The translations under genes and the position numbers were made by a program. Shown here piece after piece: positions 16,038-26,667 of a stretch of 64,000 nucleotides of DNA (its first letter is position 1; each line of letters opens with the position of its first letter). Origin of the DNA: Candidatus Pantoea varia (GTDB taxonomy: Bacteria > Pseudomonadota > Gammaproteobacteria > Enterobacterales > Enterobacteriaceae); contig NZ_FOVG01000001.1 of the NCBI RefSeq assembly GCF_900115075.1, positions 1,302,001-1,366,000 of the forward strand. The letters are read 5' to 3'. The notes beneath the pieces were generated by a model. That model was not told the origin of the DNA. It searched no databases and worked only from the letters and a program-made list of their open reading frames with translations.

Positions 16038-18302
16038 ATGTCGAAAGAAACAGAGAAGAAACCCCTGAGCGAACGCGCGCCCACCACCGGTCCGGAATCA
16101 TCAGAGCCGGGCCTGGGATCGCTTGCACCGAAAGATGGTTCTCATCAGCCCCCAGCAGAACCGACCCCGCCAGGCAAGCAGCCCACCGCCCCAGGCAGCC
16201 TGAAAGCGCCGCAGACGCACAACGCCAAACTTGACCAGCTTGAAGCCAGCCGCAAAAACGGTACCGATCGCGCCCTCACCACCAACCAGGGCACGCGCAT
16301 CGCCAACGATCAGAACTCACTGCGTGCCGGTTCACGTGGTCCGACGCTGCTGGAAGATTTCATTATGCGTGAGAAGATCACGCACTTTGACCATGAGCGT
16401 ATCCCGGAGCGTATCGTGCACGCCCGAGGCTCTGCCGCCCATGGCTATTTTCAGCCTTACCGCTCCCTGACAGATCTGACTAAAGCGCAGTTCCTCAGCG
16501 ATCCGGAGCAGACTACCCCGGTGTTCGTGCGTTTCTCAACGGTTCAGGGCGGAGCGGGCTCTGCAGATACCGTGCGTGATATTCGCGGTTTCGCCGCCAA
16601 GTTCTACACCGAAGAGGGTGTCTTTGACCTGGTTGGCAACAACACGCCGGTGTTCTTTATTCAGGATGCGCACAAATTCCCTGACTTTGTGCACGCCGTT
16701 AAGCCGGAGCCGCACAACGAAATCCCACAGGGTCAGAGCGCCCATGACACCTTCTGGGATTACGTCTCTCTGCAGCCGGAAACCATGCATAACGTCATCT
16801 GGGCGATGTCTGACCGTGGTATTCCACGTAGCTATCGCACCATGGAAGGTTTTGGTATTCACACCTTCCGCCTGATCAACGCCGAAGGCAAAGCGACCTT
16901 TGTCCGTTTCCACTGGAAGCCAGTGGCCGGTAAAGCGTCGCTGCTGTGGGATGAGTCGCAGAAACTGACCGGCCGCGATCCCGATTTCCATCGCCGCGAT
17001 CTGTGGGAAGCCATTGAAGCCGGTGATTTCCCGGAATATGAACTGGGTCTGCAGCTGATCCCGGAAGAGGATGAGTTCAAATTCGACTTCGATATTCTGG
17101 ATGCCACCAAGCTGATCCCGGAAGCGCTGGTGCCGGTGGAAATTGTCGGCAAGATGGTGCTGAACCGTAACCCGGATAACTTCTTTGCTGAAACCGAGCA
17201 GGTAGCGTTCCACCCTGGCCATATCGTGCCGGGCCTGGATTTCTCCAACGATCCGCTGCTGCAGGGCCGCCTGTTCTCCTATACCGACACGCAGATCAGT
17301 CGTCTGGGCGGACCAAACTTCCATGAGATCCCGATCAACCGTCCGACCTGCCCGTACCATAACTTCCAGCGTCAGGGCATGCATCGTCAGGATATCGACA
17401 CCAATCCGGCGAACTACGAGCCAAACTCGATCAACGACAACTGGCCTCGCGAAACTCCACCCGCGGCAAAAGGCGGCGGCTTCGAGAGTTATCAGGAGCG
17501 GGTTGAGGGCCATAAAGTACGCGAGCGCAGCCCGTCATTTGGTGAATATTATTCCCAGCCGCGCCTGTTCTGGAACAGCCAGACGGAGGTTGAGCAACAG
17601 CACATCATTGGTGCCTACTCGTTTGAACTGAGTAAAGTGGGTCGCGCCTATATTCGTGAGCGCGTGGTGGATCATCTCGCACGCATCGATATTAAGCTGG
17701 CGCAGGGCGTGGCAGATAATCTGGGCATCGCACTGACCGATGAGCAGCTCAACATCCAGCCTCCTGCTGCGGTGAACGGCCTGACGAAAGATGACAGCCT
17801 GAGCCTCTATGCGATTCCTGATGGTGAGATCAAAGGCCGTCAGGTCGCGCTGCTGCTGAGCGATGGTGTGAAAGCGGCGGATGTGCTGGCGATTCTGCAG
17901 GCATTGAAAGCGGAAGGCGTGCACGCCAAACTGCTGGCGCCGCATATGGGCCAGGTGCGTGCAGACGATGGTTCGGTACTGCCGGTCGATGCGACTTTCG
18001 CCGGTCTGCCTTCGCTGACCTTTGATGCGGTGATGGTGCCGGATGGCAATATCGATGCCCTGCTGTTAAGCGGCGATGCCCGCTACTTCCTGCTGGAAGC
18101 CTACAAGCACCTCAAGGTGATTGGTCTGGTGGGCGACGCGCGTCGCTTTAAAGCGCAGTTCGGTCTGGAAGATGCCGATCAGGAAGACGGCCTTGTGCAG
18201 GGCGACTCGGCGGAGATCGCACTGATGTCTGATTTTACTCAGGCGATGAAGGCGCACCGCGTCTGGTCACGCAGCCAGAAGGCACAATCCGTTCCGGCCT
18301 GA
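16038..18302 (+). CDS. katE: Catalase HPII (KatE)
   Basis: Large-subunit haem catalase, cytosolic tetramer, the main stationary-phase peroxide scavenger. At 754 residues it matches E. coli HPII, and the active-site residues fall at the same numbers: His128 ([12 protein letters not shown]), Asn201 (GNNTPVFF) and the haem-ligand Tyr415 (RLFSYTDTQ). The first 80 residues are a Pro/Gly/Ser-rich extension. The last 150 form the flavodoxin/GATase-like domain of large catalases ([17 protein letters not shown]). It stands alone, with its own promoter region and terminator. Confidence 0.97.
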   Translation: MSKETEKKPLSERAPTTGPESSEPGLGSLAPKDGSHQPPAEPTPPGKQPTAPGSLKAPQTHNAKLDQLEASRKNGTDRALTTNQGTRIANDQNSLRAGSRGPTLLEDFIMREKITHFDHERIPERIVHARGSAAHGYFQPYRSLTDLTKAQFLSDPEQTTPVFVRFSTVQGGAGSADTVRDIRGFAAKFYTEEGVFDLVGNNTPVFFIQDAHKFPDFVHAVKPEPHNEIPQGQSAHDTFWDYVSLQPETMHNVIWAMSDRGIPRSYRTMEGFGIHTFRLINAEGKATFVRFHWKPVAGKASLLWDESQKLTGRDPDFHRRDLWEAIEAGDFPEYELGLQLIPEEDEFKFDFDILDATKLIPEALVPVEIVGKMVLNRNPDNFFAETEQVAFHPGHIVPGLDFSNDPLLQGRLFSYTDTQISRLGGPNFHEIPINRPTCPYHNFQRQGMHRQDIDTNPANYEPNSINDNWPRETPPAAKGGGFESYQERVEGHKVRERSPSFGEYYSQPRLFWNSQTEVEQQHIIGAYSFELSKVGRAYIRERVVDHLARIDIKLAQGVADNLGIALTDEQLNIQPPAAVNGLTKDDSLSLYAIPDGEIKGRQVALLLSDGVKAADVLAILQALKAEGVHAKLLAPHMGQVRADDGSVLPVDATFAGLPSLTFDAVMVPDGNIDALLLSGDARYFLLEAYKHLKVIGLVGDARRFKAQFGLEDADQEDGLVQGDSAEIALMSDFTQAMKAHRVWSRSQKAQSVPA

Positions 18303-18320
18303 TGCGTTGAGTGAATAAAA

Positions 18321-18345
18321 AACCGCCCCCTGGGGCGGTTTTTTT
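18321..18345 (+). terminator. Terminator of katE
   Basis: The 9-bp stem AACCGCCCC / GGGGCGGTT is followed by a T-run. Confidence 0.92.
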
Positions 18346-18400
18346 ATGCCGGAAATCGTAGCACTGTCGCGTGTACGGTGATCCACCAGACGTTCCGTTA

Positions 18401-20059
18401 TCAGAAAGTCTGCCAGTTCTCATTGTCTGTCACGATGGCAGGCTGACGTTTTGGCACGGCAATCGCCTTCACAACCGGTGCGGCAGAGAACGCGGCGTGC
18501 AGGCTGCCGGTTTTGAATACCGATACCGTTTTACGCAGATAGCTCGCCTGTTCTTCCAGTGAGGCAGCGGCACTGGCCGACTCCTCCACCAGTGCGGCGT
18601 TCTGCTGCGTCACGCCATCCATCTCAGAAACCGCAATGCAGACCTGCTCAATGCCACGAGTCTGTTCGGTCGAGGATGCGGCGATCTCTTCGATAAGCTG
18701 CGTCACCCGGCTCACCGACTTCACGATGCTCTCCATAGCGATGCCCGCCTGAGAAGCATGACCGGCACCGGTTTTAATGCGCTCGGCTGAACGGTCGATC
18801 AGACCACGAATCTCCTGCGCGGCGCTGGCGCTGCGTCCGGCCAGCGAGCGCACTTCACCCGCGACAACCGCAAATCCACGCCCCTGCTCACCGGCACGCG
18901 CAGCTTCAACCGCGGCATTCAGCGCCAGAATATTGGTCTGGAAGGCGATGCTGTCAATAATGGCGATAATACCGGCGATCTGATTCGAGCTTTCGCTGAT
19001 CTGATCCATGTTGGCGATAACCCGTGCAACGGTTTCGCCGCCCTGCAGGGCTGTGGCGGACGCCTCTTTCGACACGGTGGTCGCCTGCTGCGCATTGTCT
19101 GCGTTAAGTTTCACCGTCGAGGTGAGCTGCTCCATGCTGGCAGCGGTCTGCTCCAGCGCGGCAGCCTGCTGCTCGGTACGGGAGGAGAGATCGGTGCTGC
19201 CGGCGGAAATTTCCGCGGCACCGGTAAAGATAGAGCGGGTCGCGTCATCTACAGAGGTAATGGTCACCACCAGCGCATCGCGCATCTGCTGCAGTTCCTG
19301 AATCAGCAGGCCCATCTCATTGCGGCCTTCGTGCTGAATATCGGAGGTTAAATCGCCTGCCGAGATGGCGCGCATATGGCCGGTCAGTCGGGCCAGCGGG
19401 CTAATCAGCAGCTTCTGCAGTCCCATCCAGACCGCCACGCCAATCACGCCGGTAATCAGGCCGATCGTCAGCAGCGCCCAGAGCGCATCCGTCAGGCTGC
19501 GCTGGTTATGTTCAGAAGTATCTTTCATCAGTTGCATATTCACCGCACGCCAGGCTTCATAAGCACTGTCAAGCTGGTCCTGTGCCGCCTGCGCTTCAAG
19601 GTTGCCGTAGGCCGCGTAGTTGCCCTGTTTCAGAAAGGTGATGGAAGCCAGCATCGTGTCGCGCATCTGCTGATAAGCGGTCTGAAATTGCGTCGACTGG
19701 GCTTCGCCCTGTCCCTCTTTGCGCGGCATCGCCTGCCACGCTTTGAAATCAGCATCGGCTCTGTCCGCAGACTGGCCCGCCTGCTCCAGCAGCGTGGCGA
19801 TGGCCGCCATGGATTTAGGATCCTGCTGGTTTTTCAGGAAACGGATCGCCACACGGTTGATGGTGACGCGGGTTTTAATCAGGGTTTTCACCGCATCGCT
19901 CAGGTGCTGCTGCTGCAGCGTCAGCTGCCCGGCGGCCACAAAATTTTTATCGGCTTTTGAAACGCCGTTGTAGAACATAAATCCGGTCAGGGTCAGTAAC
20001 GTAATAAAGACGGCCAGCACCGCCAGAATACCGTGGGTTATTTTAAGATTTTTAAGCAT
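18401..20059 (-). CDS. Methyl-accepting chemotaxis protein
   Basis: Transmembrane chemoreceptor of 552 residues. A first membrane helix lies at about residues 10-32, a four-helix-bundle periplasmic sensor of about 150 residues follows, and a second helix ([19 protein letters not shown]) lies near 190-212, then HAMP. The long coiled-coil domain has the conserved hairpin tip [34 protein letters not shown]. The C terminus ends in NWQTF, a CheR/CheB-docking pentapeptide like the NWETF of Tar and Tsr, so it is probably a high-abundance-type receptor. Its ligand cannot be read from the sequence. No che or flagellar genes are nearby. Confidence 0.93.
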   Translation of the reverse strand: MLKNLKITHGILAVLAVFITLLTLTGFMFYNGVSKADKNFVAAGQLTLQQQHLSDAVKTLIKTRVTINRVAIRFLKNQQDPKSMAAIATLLEQAGQSADRADADFKAWQAMPRKEGQGEAQSTQFQTAYQQMRDTMLASITFLKQGNYAAYGNLEAQAAQDQLDSAYEAWRAVNMQLMKDTSEHNQRSLTDALWALLTIGLITGVIGVAVWMGLQKLLISPLARLTGHMRAISAGDLTSDIQHEGRNEMGLLIQELQQMRDALVVTITSVDDATRSIFTGAAEISAGSTDLSSRTEQQAAALEQTAASMEQLTSTVKLNADNAQQATTVSKEASATALQGGETVARVIANMDQISESSNQIAGIIAIIDSIAFQTNILALNAAVEAARAGEQGRGFAVVAGEVRSLAGRSASAAQEIRGLIDRSAERIKTGAGHASQAGIAMESIVKSVSRVTQLIEEIAASSTEQTRGIEQVCIAVSEMDGVTQQNAALVEESASAAASLEEQASYLRKTVSVFKTGSLHAAFSAAPVVKAIAVPKRQPAIVTDNENWQTF

Positions 20060-20282
20060 GTCCGCAGGCTCATATCAGAGAAGGTAGAGTGGTTATCGGC
20101 CAGCTTAGGATTAATCTGAGTGAAGGTGCAGAGAAAGCCCCTCTTCGTCACGCGCCAGGTACAGCCAGCGCGCTGTTCAGGGCAGAAAAAAAGTTGCGGC
20201 TCTGCCTGAACGCATTTGGCGCTTAACAACCGCCCCCGTGCTGTGGTTGAATTCGCCCCTTACTTTTTCGCTCGTGGTTAAC

Positions 20283-21539
20283 ATGCATTACATTCAGAGT
20301 CTGATGAGTTTTATTGAGGGAAACAGAGTGCTGTCGATCAGCTTCAGCCTGTTGCTGCTGGTCGTGGCCGGGATGGTCACTCACCTGATCTGCAAATTTT
20401 TCATCGTCAAAGTGATCAGGAAGGTCTTTTTCAGCAGCCATAAAAAGGGCGTTCCGCTCGATAAGGACATTCGCCTCTCTCAGAAGTTGTCAAATTTTGT
20501 GCCGGTGATTGTGGTCTACAACTTCCTGCAATTCATGCCGGGCCTGCCTGAAAATCTGAAAGTGGCGATTCAGACCATCTGCGGCATCCTGTTTTTTGTC
20601 TATCTGTCGATCTTCTTCAACGAAGTGCTGGAGATTGTTAACAACTCCTATACGCGCAAATCCAAGCGCAAGAATCACTCGATCAAGGGCTATATCCAGA
20701 TTGGCAAAATCCTGGTGCATATCATCGCCGCGATCATGATTCTGGCGATTATGTCCAACAAGTCACCGGCGATTATCATCTCCTCGCTGGGTGCGGTTGC
20801 CGCGGTGCTGATGCTGATCTTCCAGCATACGCTGCTGTCGCTGGTGGCGAACATTCAGCTCTCCTCTAACGATGTCCTGCAACTGGGCGACTGGATTGAG
20901 ATGCCGGACAGAAACATCAGCGGTGAGGTGATCGACATTGCGCTGCATACCATCACCATCCGCAACTGGGATAACACCATTTCGCGTATTCCGACCAAGA
21001 ACTTCCTGACCGAGACCTACACCAACTGGCAGGCGATGTTCTCGTCGGGCGCGCGCCGCATCATGCGCAGCTTTTATCTTGATCAGAAGTCGATCACCTT
21101 TGTGAATCAGGAGATGCTGCAGTCGATGAGCCAGATCCGCCTCGCAGGCGAAACGATTACTGAGCTGCTGGATGGACGCGATATCAATGCCGTTGGCGAC
21201 CGCTGGTTTATGGAAAACGGCATCACCAATCTGATGGTGTTCCGTAAATACCTGACTGTCTGGCTGGCCCAGCGCGATGACATTATGAAAGAGATGTATA
21301 TCGTGGTCCGGCCGCTGAAGCCGTCGCCGGATGGGCTGCCGGTGGAGATCTACTGCTTCACCTCCTCGATTTTCTGGGCCGATTACGAAAATACCCAGGC
21401 GGCAATTTTTGAGTATATCTATGCGATGGCCCGACTCTTTGAACTGCAGATTTACCAGCACCCGGCAGGATCTGATTTCGCCCGGCTGGCTCAGCCACGG
21501 CCCGACAGCCGGGATGCACAGCAGAACGGCGTGCAATAA
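20283..21539 (+). CDS. YbdG/MscM-type mechanosensitive channel
   Basis: MscS-superfamily channel of the inner membrane that opens on osmotic downshock. Five hydrophobic segments fill the first 170 residues; the pore-lining part SPAIIISSLGAVAAVLMLIF and the following LLSLVANIQLSSNDVLQLGDWIEMP match E. coli YbdG, as does RNWDNTISRIPTKNF in the beta domain and DGLPVEIYCFTSSIFW near the end. The start at 20283 gives 418 residues against 415 in YbdG; the frame is open 15 codons earlier without a ribosome site. It is divergent from the chemoreceptor. Confidence 0.88.
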   Translation: MHYIQSLMSFIEGNRVLSISFSLLLLVVAGMVTHLICKFFIVKVIRKVFFSSHKKGVPLDKDIRLSQKLSNFVPVIVVYNFLQFMPGLPENLKVAIQTICGILFFVYLSIFFNEVLEIVNNSYTRKSKRKNHSIKGYIQIGKILVHIIAAIMILAIMSNKSPAIIISSLGAVAAVLMLIFQHTLLSLVANIQLSSNDVLQLGDWIEMPDRNISGEVIDIALHTITIRNWDNTISRIPTKNFLTETYTNWQAMFSSGARRIMRSFYLDQKSITFVNQEMLQSMSQIRLAGETITELLDGRDINAVGDRWFMENGITNLMVFRKYLTVWLAQRDDIMKEMYIVVRPLKPSPDGLPVEIYCFTSSIFWADYENTQAAIFEYIYAMARLFELQIYQHPAGSDFARLAQPRPDSRDAQQNGVQ

Positions 21540-21542
21540 CGC

Positions 21543-21566
21543 GCGGTGGCAATCTCTTGCCACCGC
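21543..21566. terminator. Hairpin between convergent genes
   Basis: A perfect 10-bp inverted repeat, GCGGTGGCAA / TTGCCACCGC, with a TCTC loop lies just after the channel gene stop and before the BamE-like gene end. There is no T-run on either side. Confidence 0.6.
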
Positions 21567-21587
21567 CAGCTTAAGCGGTGCTAAGCA

Positions 21588-21884
21588 TTAACTCTTGCTG
21601 AGCGCATAGTTCAGCACTTTGTCATTTTTCATCTGCACGGTCAGCGTCTGCCCCTCGGTGGTGTTCAGGGTGCGCGCCTCGCTGTAGGTCCACTTCAACA
21701 GCCGCTGTCCGTCCGGGTAAGGCGTTTCACTGTCAGGCTGACCAAACAGCCCGATCAGCTGAGCTTTGGTGGTCTGACCGGCATGAATGTGCTGCAGATT
21801 GCTGTTGTCCAGCCGGTGCCCGACCTGGTTAGAACAGGCGGCGAGCAGCAACAGCAGCGCGGCTAACAGAACTCGTTTCGTCAC
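21588..21884 (-). CDS. BamE/SmpA-like small lipoprotein
   Basis: A 98-residue lipoprotein precursor. The signal peptide is very hydrophobic (LLAALLLLLAAC, Cys at residue 17). The mature part resembles the SmpA/BamE fold: LQHIHAGQTTKAQLIGLFGQPDSETP is the typical 'xGxTxxxVxxxLGxP' element, followed by a strand pair with LLKWTYSEA and TLTVQMKNDKVLNYAL. True BamE is encoded elsewhere in enterobacteria, so this is a paralogous envelope lipoprotein of unknown role. It is transcribed toward the channel gene. Confidence 0.82.
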   Translation of the reverse strand: MTKRVLLAALLLLLAACSNQVGHRLDNSNLQHIHAGQTTKAQLIGLFGQPDSETPYPDGQRLLKWTYSEARTLNTTEGQTLTVQMKNDKVLNYALSKS

Positions 21885-22301
21885 GTAACATCCTTTTGAA
21901 GTATTCAGCGCCGCAGGTCATCAATTGCGGTCGCGTTTAAGCTTATAGCGAATCCACGCCATCCGGCAGGGTTTTCTGCGCCTGCACCTTCTCCTTTCCC
22001 CAGGCGAAGTCCGATTCACGATAATTAACGCAAATTAATACCGCCAGATGCCCGGCAACCCTGCGATTGCAACATCTTAGTCTATGATTACTCTCTGTAT
22101 GCCGCGTGGAAGCGGTCTCACTTCGTCCTTCCCGCCGTATCACGCTGAATATCAGTCCAGTTTCCTGGCTGAAGAGACGCGCCAGCCCACCTGGCACCCT
22201 GGTCTCGCTGCAAGGTTTATGATTTTTGACGCTGACGTCATCGACATCCTTTTCACGCGGTGGTCGCCATCGCGTATTTCCAGGCTAAATGAGGCAACTG
22301 A
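21885..22301. other. Divergent control region before treZ
   Basis: About 415 bases between the lipoprotein start and treZ. No frame with a ribosome site or known protein is seen. It must hold the promoters of both flanking units; I could not pick a clear -35/-10 pair. TGAGGC about eight bases before the treZ ATG is the likely ribosome site. Confidence 0.4.
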
Positions 22302-24086
22302 ATGGAATCCAAATCTTTTTTTAAAAGTTGGGGCGCTGAACGGGTTGCCAGTGATGAGGTGCGTTTTCGCCTCTGGGCAACCGGTCAGCAACGCGTGACG
22401 CTGCGTCTCTCCGGCAAAGATATCGAAATGACACCGCAGGCTGATGGCTGGTTTGAAACCCAGGTCGCGGGTGTGGCAGCAAATGCCGAATATGATTTTG
22501 TGCTGGCGGATGGCACGGCCGTGCCCGATCCCGCCGCCCGCGCCCAGAAAGCGGAGGTTAACGGCCCGTCGCTGGTGATCGATCCAGATGCGTATCAGTG
22601 GCAGAACACCGGCTGGACGGGCCGCCCGTGGCAGGAGTCGGTGGTGTATGAACTGCACATCGGTACCTTTACGCCAGAGGGCACCTTCCGGGCAGCCATT
22701 GAGAAGCTGCCAATGCTGGCTGACACCGGCATCACCATGATTGAAGTGCTACCGGTGTCGCAGTTTGGCGGCAATCGCGGCTGGGGTTACGATGGCGTGC
22801 TGCTCTATGCACCCCATGCCGCCTACGGGTCGCCCGATGATTTCAAAGCCTTTATCGATGCGGCACACGGCCACGGTCTGTCGGTGGTGCTGGATATCGT
22901 GCTGAACCACTTTGGCCCGGAGGGCAATTATCTGCCGCTGCTCGCGCCAGACTTCTTCCACAAAGAGCGCCAGACGCCGTGGGGCGCGGGTATCGCCTAT
23001 GACGTTGATGCGGTGCGCCGCTACATCGTTGAAGCGCCGCTCTACTGGCTGCAGGAGTTTAATCTGGATGGCCTGCGCTTTGATGCCATCGATCAGATTG
23101 ATGATCCGAGCGAAAAGCATGTGCTGATTGAGATTGCTGAGCGCATCCGCGCCACCATTACCGACCGCCCTGTCCATCTCACCACCGAAGATTGCCGTAA
23201 CGTCACCTTCCTGCATCCGCGCAACGAAAACGGGGATGCTCCGCTGTTTACCGGCGAATGGAACGATGACTTCCACAACGCCGTACATGTGCTGGCAACT
23301 GGTGAAACCCACGCCTATTACCAGGATTTCGCCGACCAGCCGGAACAGCGGGTAGCACGGGCGCTGGCAGAAGGCTTTGTCTATCAGGGTGACGTTTCGC
23401 CGCAGTCGGGCGAACCACGCGGCGTGAAAAGCAGCAGCCAGCCGCCGGTCGCCTTTGTCGACTTTATCCAGAACCATGACCAGACGGGCAACCGTGCGCA
23501 GGGCGAAAGGCTGGTCTCGCTGGCTGGCGCGGAGCGGACGCAGGTGCTGCTGGCCATGTTGCTGGTCTCGCCGCACATCCCGCTGCTGTTTATGGGCGAA
23601 GAGTATGGCGAAACCCGGCCGTTCCTGTTCTTCACCGATTTCCACGGCGATCTGGCCAAAGCGGTGCGTGAAGGTCGCGCCCGCGAGTTTGAAGGCCATG
23701 CCGGTCACGGCGAAACGGTGCCGGATCCCAACGATGTCACCACCTTTGAACAGTCGAAACTGAACTGGCAGCGCACAGAAACGCCGGAAGGTCAGCAGTG
23801 GCTGGCGCTGACGCGTCATCTGCTGGCACTGCGCCAGGAACATATCGTGCCGCTGCTGCAGACCGCCGGAGGTGATGCCGGTCAGATAGTGAAAACAGCA
23901 GAAGGTTTCCTGGCAGTACGCTGGGACTTCCCGCTGGGCACACTGTCACTGGCGCTGAACGTCGGCGACAGCACGCAGCCGATCCCGGATTTGCCGGGCG
24001 AGACACTGTTTGCCTGGCCGCAGACCGCTACCGAACTGATTCCCAACGCTATCTTGGTGCGTCTGGAAAAGAGAGAAGCAGAATGA
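22302..24086 (+). CDS. treZ: Malto-oligosyltrehalose trehalohydrolase TreZ
   Basis: Releases free trehalose from maltooligosyl-trehalose, the second step of the TreY-TreZ pathway. It has 594 residues of the GH13 family. An N-terminal beta-sandwich (WGAERVASDEVRFRLWAT) is followed by the catalytic barrel with VVYELHIGTFTPEGTF, VVLDIVLNHFGPEG, the nucleophile Asp261 in LRFDAID and the late FIQNHDQTGNR. The domain order is that of bacterial TreZ. Its stop overlaps the treY start by four bases (ATGA), so the two are translationally coupled. Confidence 0.96.
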   Translation: MESKSFFKSWGAERVASDEVRFRLWATGQQRVTLRLSGKDIEMTPQADGWFETQVAGVAANAEYDFVLADGTAVPDPAARAQKAEVNGPSLVIDPDAYQWQNTGWTGRPWQESVVYELHIGTFTPEGTFRAAIEKLPMLADTGITMIEVLPVSQFGGNRGWGYDGVLLYAPHAAYGSPDDFKAFIDAAHGHGLSVVLDIVLNHFGPEGNYLPLLAPDFFHKERQTPWGAGIAYDVDAVRRYIVEAPLYWLQEFNLDGLRFDAIDQIDDPSEKHVLIEIAERIRATITDRPVHLTTEDCRNVTFLHPRNENGDAPLFTGEWNDDFHNAVHVLATGETHAYYQDFADQPEQRVARALAEGFVYQGDVSPQSGEPRGVKSSSQPPVAFVDFIQNHDQTGNRAQGERLVSLAGAERTQVLLAMLLVSPHIPLLFMGEEYGETRPFLFFTDFHGDLAKAVREGRAREFEGHAGHGETVPDPNDVTTFEQSKLNWQRTETPEGQQWLALTRHLLALRQEHIVPLLQTAGGDAGQIVKTAEGFLAVRWDFPLGTLSLALNVGDSTQPIPDLPGETLFAWPQTATELIPNAILVRLEKREAE

Positions 24087-26611
24087 ATATTCCTACCGCA
24101 ACGTACCGCATCCAGTTCCGCAACGGCATGACCTTTGACCGTGCGGCGGCGCTGGTGCCCTACCTGAAACAGCTGGGTATCAGCCATCTTTACGCCTCGC
24201 CGATCTTCAGCGCGACCGCTGAGTCGACCCACGGCTATGACGTGACTGACGTTAACCAGATCGAGCCGTCGATTGGCGGCCGTGAAGGCTTTGACCGCAT
24301 GGCTGCTGCGCTGAAAGCGGCCGGACTGGGGCTGATCCTCGACATCGTGCCGAACCATATGGCCGCCTCGCTGGAGAACCCGTGGTGGCGCGACGTGATT
24401 GAGCATGGCGAACAGAGTCGCTATGCCCGTTATTTCGATATCGACTGGTCACGCCGCCTGACGCTGCCGTTCCTCGGTGATACCTTTGAGGCGGTGCTGG
24501 CAAAGGGTGAGATTAGCGTGAAGCGCGATCCCCAGACCGGCAAGCCAGCGCTGGCCTACTTCGACAATTTCTATCCGCTGAAACCTGAGACCTGGCAGGA
24601 TCGGGAAGAGGCGGTGCTCGCCCTGCGTGATGCGGCACAGATTGCCGAACTGCATGACCAGCAGCCGTGGCGACTGATCTCCTGGCGCGATGCGCCCAAT
24701 GACCTCTCCTACCGCCGCTTCTTCGAAGTTACCGGTCTGGTGGGCGTGCGCGTGGAAGACAAGGAGGTCTTTGATGCCGCACATCAGCTGATCCTCGAAC
24801 TGGTTCACAGCGGTGCGGTGCAGGGATTGCGCGTCGACCACGTGGATGGGCTGGCCGATCCGCGCGGCTATCTGGAGCAGTTACGCCAGGCTGCGGGTCC
24901 CGACTGCTATCTCACCGTGGAGAAAATCCTCGGCGACAATGAACAGTTGCCTGACGAGTGGCCGGTTTCCGGCACCACCGGTTATGAGTTTATGGCTGCG
25001 CTCGCCAATCTGCTGGTCGACAGCGATCGCCTGAGCGGCCTGCGCAAGGCGTATCAGGCTGTCATCGGCAAAACCGTCGATATGAAAGCGGAGCTGCGTG
25101 CCGCCAAGCTGCTGATGGCGAACCGCAACTTCGCCGGTGAATTTAACCGGTTACAACAACTGGCCCTGAAGATTGCTGATACGGAAGGCGTGCCACAGCC
25201 GGAAGCCGAATTGAAAAATGCGCTGCGTGAGCTGCTGGTGGCGTTCCCGGTTTACCGCACCTACGGCACACCGCAGGGCCTGACACCGGCCGACACCGCG
25301 CTGCTGCAACAGGTGGTTAGCGAAGTCAGCGCCAGCGACCATGCGCCGGATACGCAGGCGCTCGATTTCCTGACCCGCATTCTGCGTGCTGAAGTTACCG
25401 ACTCTGCCCGCGACGATGCCACGCAGTTCCGCACCCGTTTCCAGCAGTTGACCGGTCCGCTGATGGCGAAATCAGTAGAGGACACCCTCTTCTTCCGTCA
25501 GCACATGGCGCTCGCGCTGAATGAAGTCGGCGCTGAACCGCTGACACGTCATTTCTCGCTGGATCAGTTCCATGCAGAGATGCAGGCGCGGCGCGAACAT
25601 CAGCCCGATGCGCTGTCCGGCACCTCAACACACGACACCAAACGCGGTGAAGATGCCCGTGCGCGTCTCTATACGCTGACCGAAGCGCCGCAGCGCTGGG
25701 CGGAGTGCGTCAGCCGCTGGCGGGAGATGAACAAAGATCATGTCGTTCGCCTGAAAGATGGTCCGGCACCGGAACCGGCCGTCGAGTGGATGCTGTACGA
25801 AGCGCTGGCAGGCGTCTGGCCGACGACTCTCCAGCCGCAGGATGCCGACGGTCTGGCGGCGCTGGAAGCCCGCTTTGTGGTCTATGTGGAGAAAGCGCTG
25901 CGTGAAGCCAAACTGCGCACCGACTGGGCCGACAACAACGACGCCTATGAAGAGGCGGTGCTGAGCTATGCCCGTCACCTGCTCGCGCCCGCCAACAGCG
26001 CCTTCCTCAGTGATTTCTGCCCGTCGCTGCAACCCTTTATGCGTGCCGGGCTGGTCAACAGTCTGACCCAGACCGTGGTGAAGCTTACCGCGCCTGGCGT
26101 ACCCGATATTTATCAGGGCAGCGAGGCGCTGGACTTCAGTCTGGTCGATCCCGATAACCGCCGCGAGCCTGATTTTGACGCCCTGGCCGCGATGCTTAAC
26201 GCGCCACAGCACGACGGCAGCGAAGCGCACTGGCTGCGCGGCCAGGTCAATCAGCAGGCGATTGTGACGCTACTGGCGCTGCGTCAGCAGCAGCCTGAGC
26301 TGTTCCGCCACGGTGACTATCTGGCGCTGTCGGCCAGGGGCGAGCAACAGGATAAAGTGCTCGCCTTTGCCCGCACCCACCAGGATCAGGCGGTGATTGT
26401 GATTGTGTCACGCCGGGTGTTTAACGCGCTGCCAGAGAACCTCGATCAGCCACCCGCAGCGCGCTGGGCTGACACCGTCATCGCACTGCCTGCTACATTG
26501 GGCAATCGCCGCTATCAGGATCAACTGAGCGGCAAAACCCTCAATGCAGGCGACCAGTTGCCGCTCACAGAGCTGGCATCGCACTGGTGCGCCGTGCTGG
26601 TGGCACAGTGA
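24083..26611 (+). CDS. treY: Malto-oligosyltrehalose synthase TreY
   Basis: Converts the reducing end of a maltodextrin into an alpha,alpha-1,1-linked trehalose unit by intramolecular transglucosylation. It has 842 residues, GH13 family. The N-terminal TATYRIQFRNGMTFDRAAALV and SHLYASPIFSATAESTHGYDV are diagnostic for TreY. Further motifs are LILDIVPNHMA, LRVDHVDGLADPRGYLEQ with the nucleophile Asp, TVEKILG with the acid Glu, and DTKRGEDARARL. GVPDIYQGSEALDFSLVDPDNRR closes the active-site part. It is the middle gene of treZ-treY-treX. Confidence 0.96.
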   Translation: MNIPTATYRIQFRNGMTFDRAAALVPYLKQLGISHLYASPIFSATAESTHGYDVTDVNQIEPSIGGREGFDRMAAALKAAGLGLILDIVPNHMAASLENPWWRDVIEHGEQSRYARYFDIDWSRRLTLPFLGDTFEAVLAKGEISVKRDPQTGKPALAYFDNFYPLKPETWQDREEAVLALRDAAQIAELHDQQPWRLISWRDAPNDLSYRRFFEVTGLVGVRVEDKEVFDAAHQLILELVHSGAVQGLRVDHVDGLADPRGYLEQLRQAAGPDCYLTVEKILGDNEQLPDEWPVSGTTGYEFMAALANLLVDSDRLSGLRKAYQAVIGKTVDMKAELRAAKLLMANRNFAGEFNRLQQLALKIADTEGVPQPEAELKNALRELLVAFPVYRTYGTPQGLTPADTALLQQVVSEVSASDHAPDTQALDFLTRILRAEVTDSARDDATQFRTRFQQLTGPLMAKSVEDTLFFRQHMALALNEVGAEPLTRHFSLDQFHAEMQARREHQPDALSGTSTHDTKRGEDARARLYTLTEAPQRWAECVSRWREMNKDHVVRLKDGPAPEPAVEWMLYEALAGVWPTTLQPQDADGLAALEARFVVYVEKALREAKLRTDWADNNDAYEEAVLSYARHLLAPANSAFLSDFCPSLQPFMRAGLVNSLTQTVVKLTAPGVPDIYQGSEALDFSLVDPDNRREPDFDALAAMLNAPQHDGSEAHWLRGQVNQQAIVTLLALRQQQPELFRHGDYLALSARGEQQDKVLAFARTHQDQAVIVIVSRRVFNALPENLDQPPAARWADTVIALPATLGNRRYQDQLSGKTLNAGDQLPLTELASHWCAVLVAQ

Positions 26612-26667
26612 AATCCGATCAATTTGTTTATTACGCGTCAATCTGTTCATTGAATAACGAGGCATAA

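Noticed and set aside
16536..17513. 325-codon open frame antisense to katE
   Set aside because: Shadow of katE, whose active-site residues are all in place.
22749..23843. 364-codon open frame antisense to treZ
   Set aside because: Shadow frame in GC-rich coding DNA; treZ is certain on the other strand.
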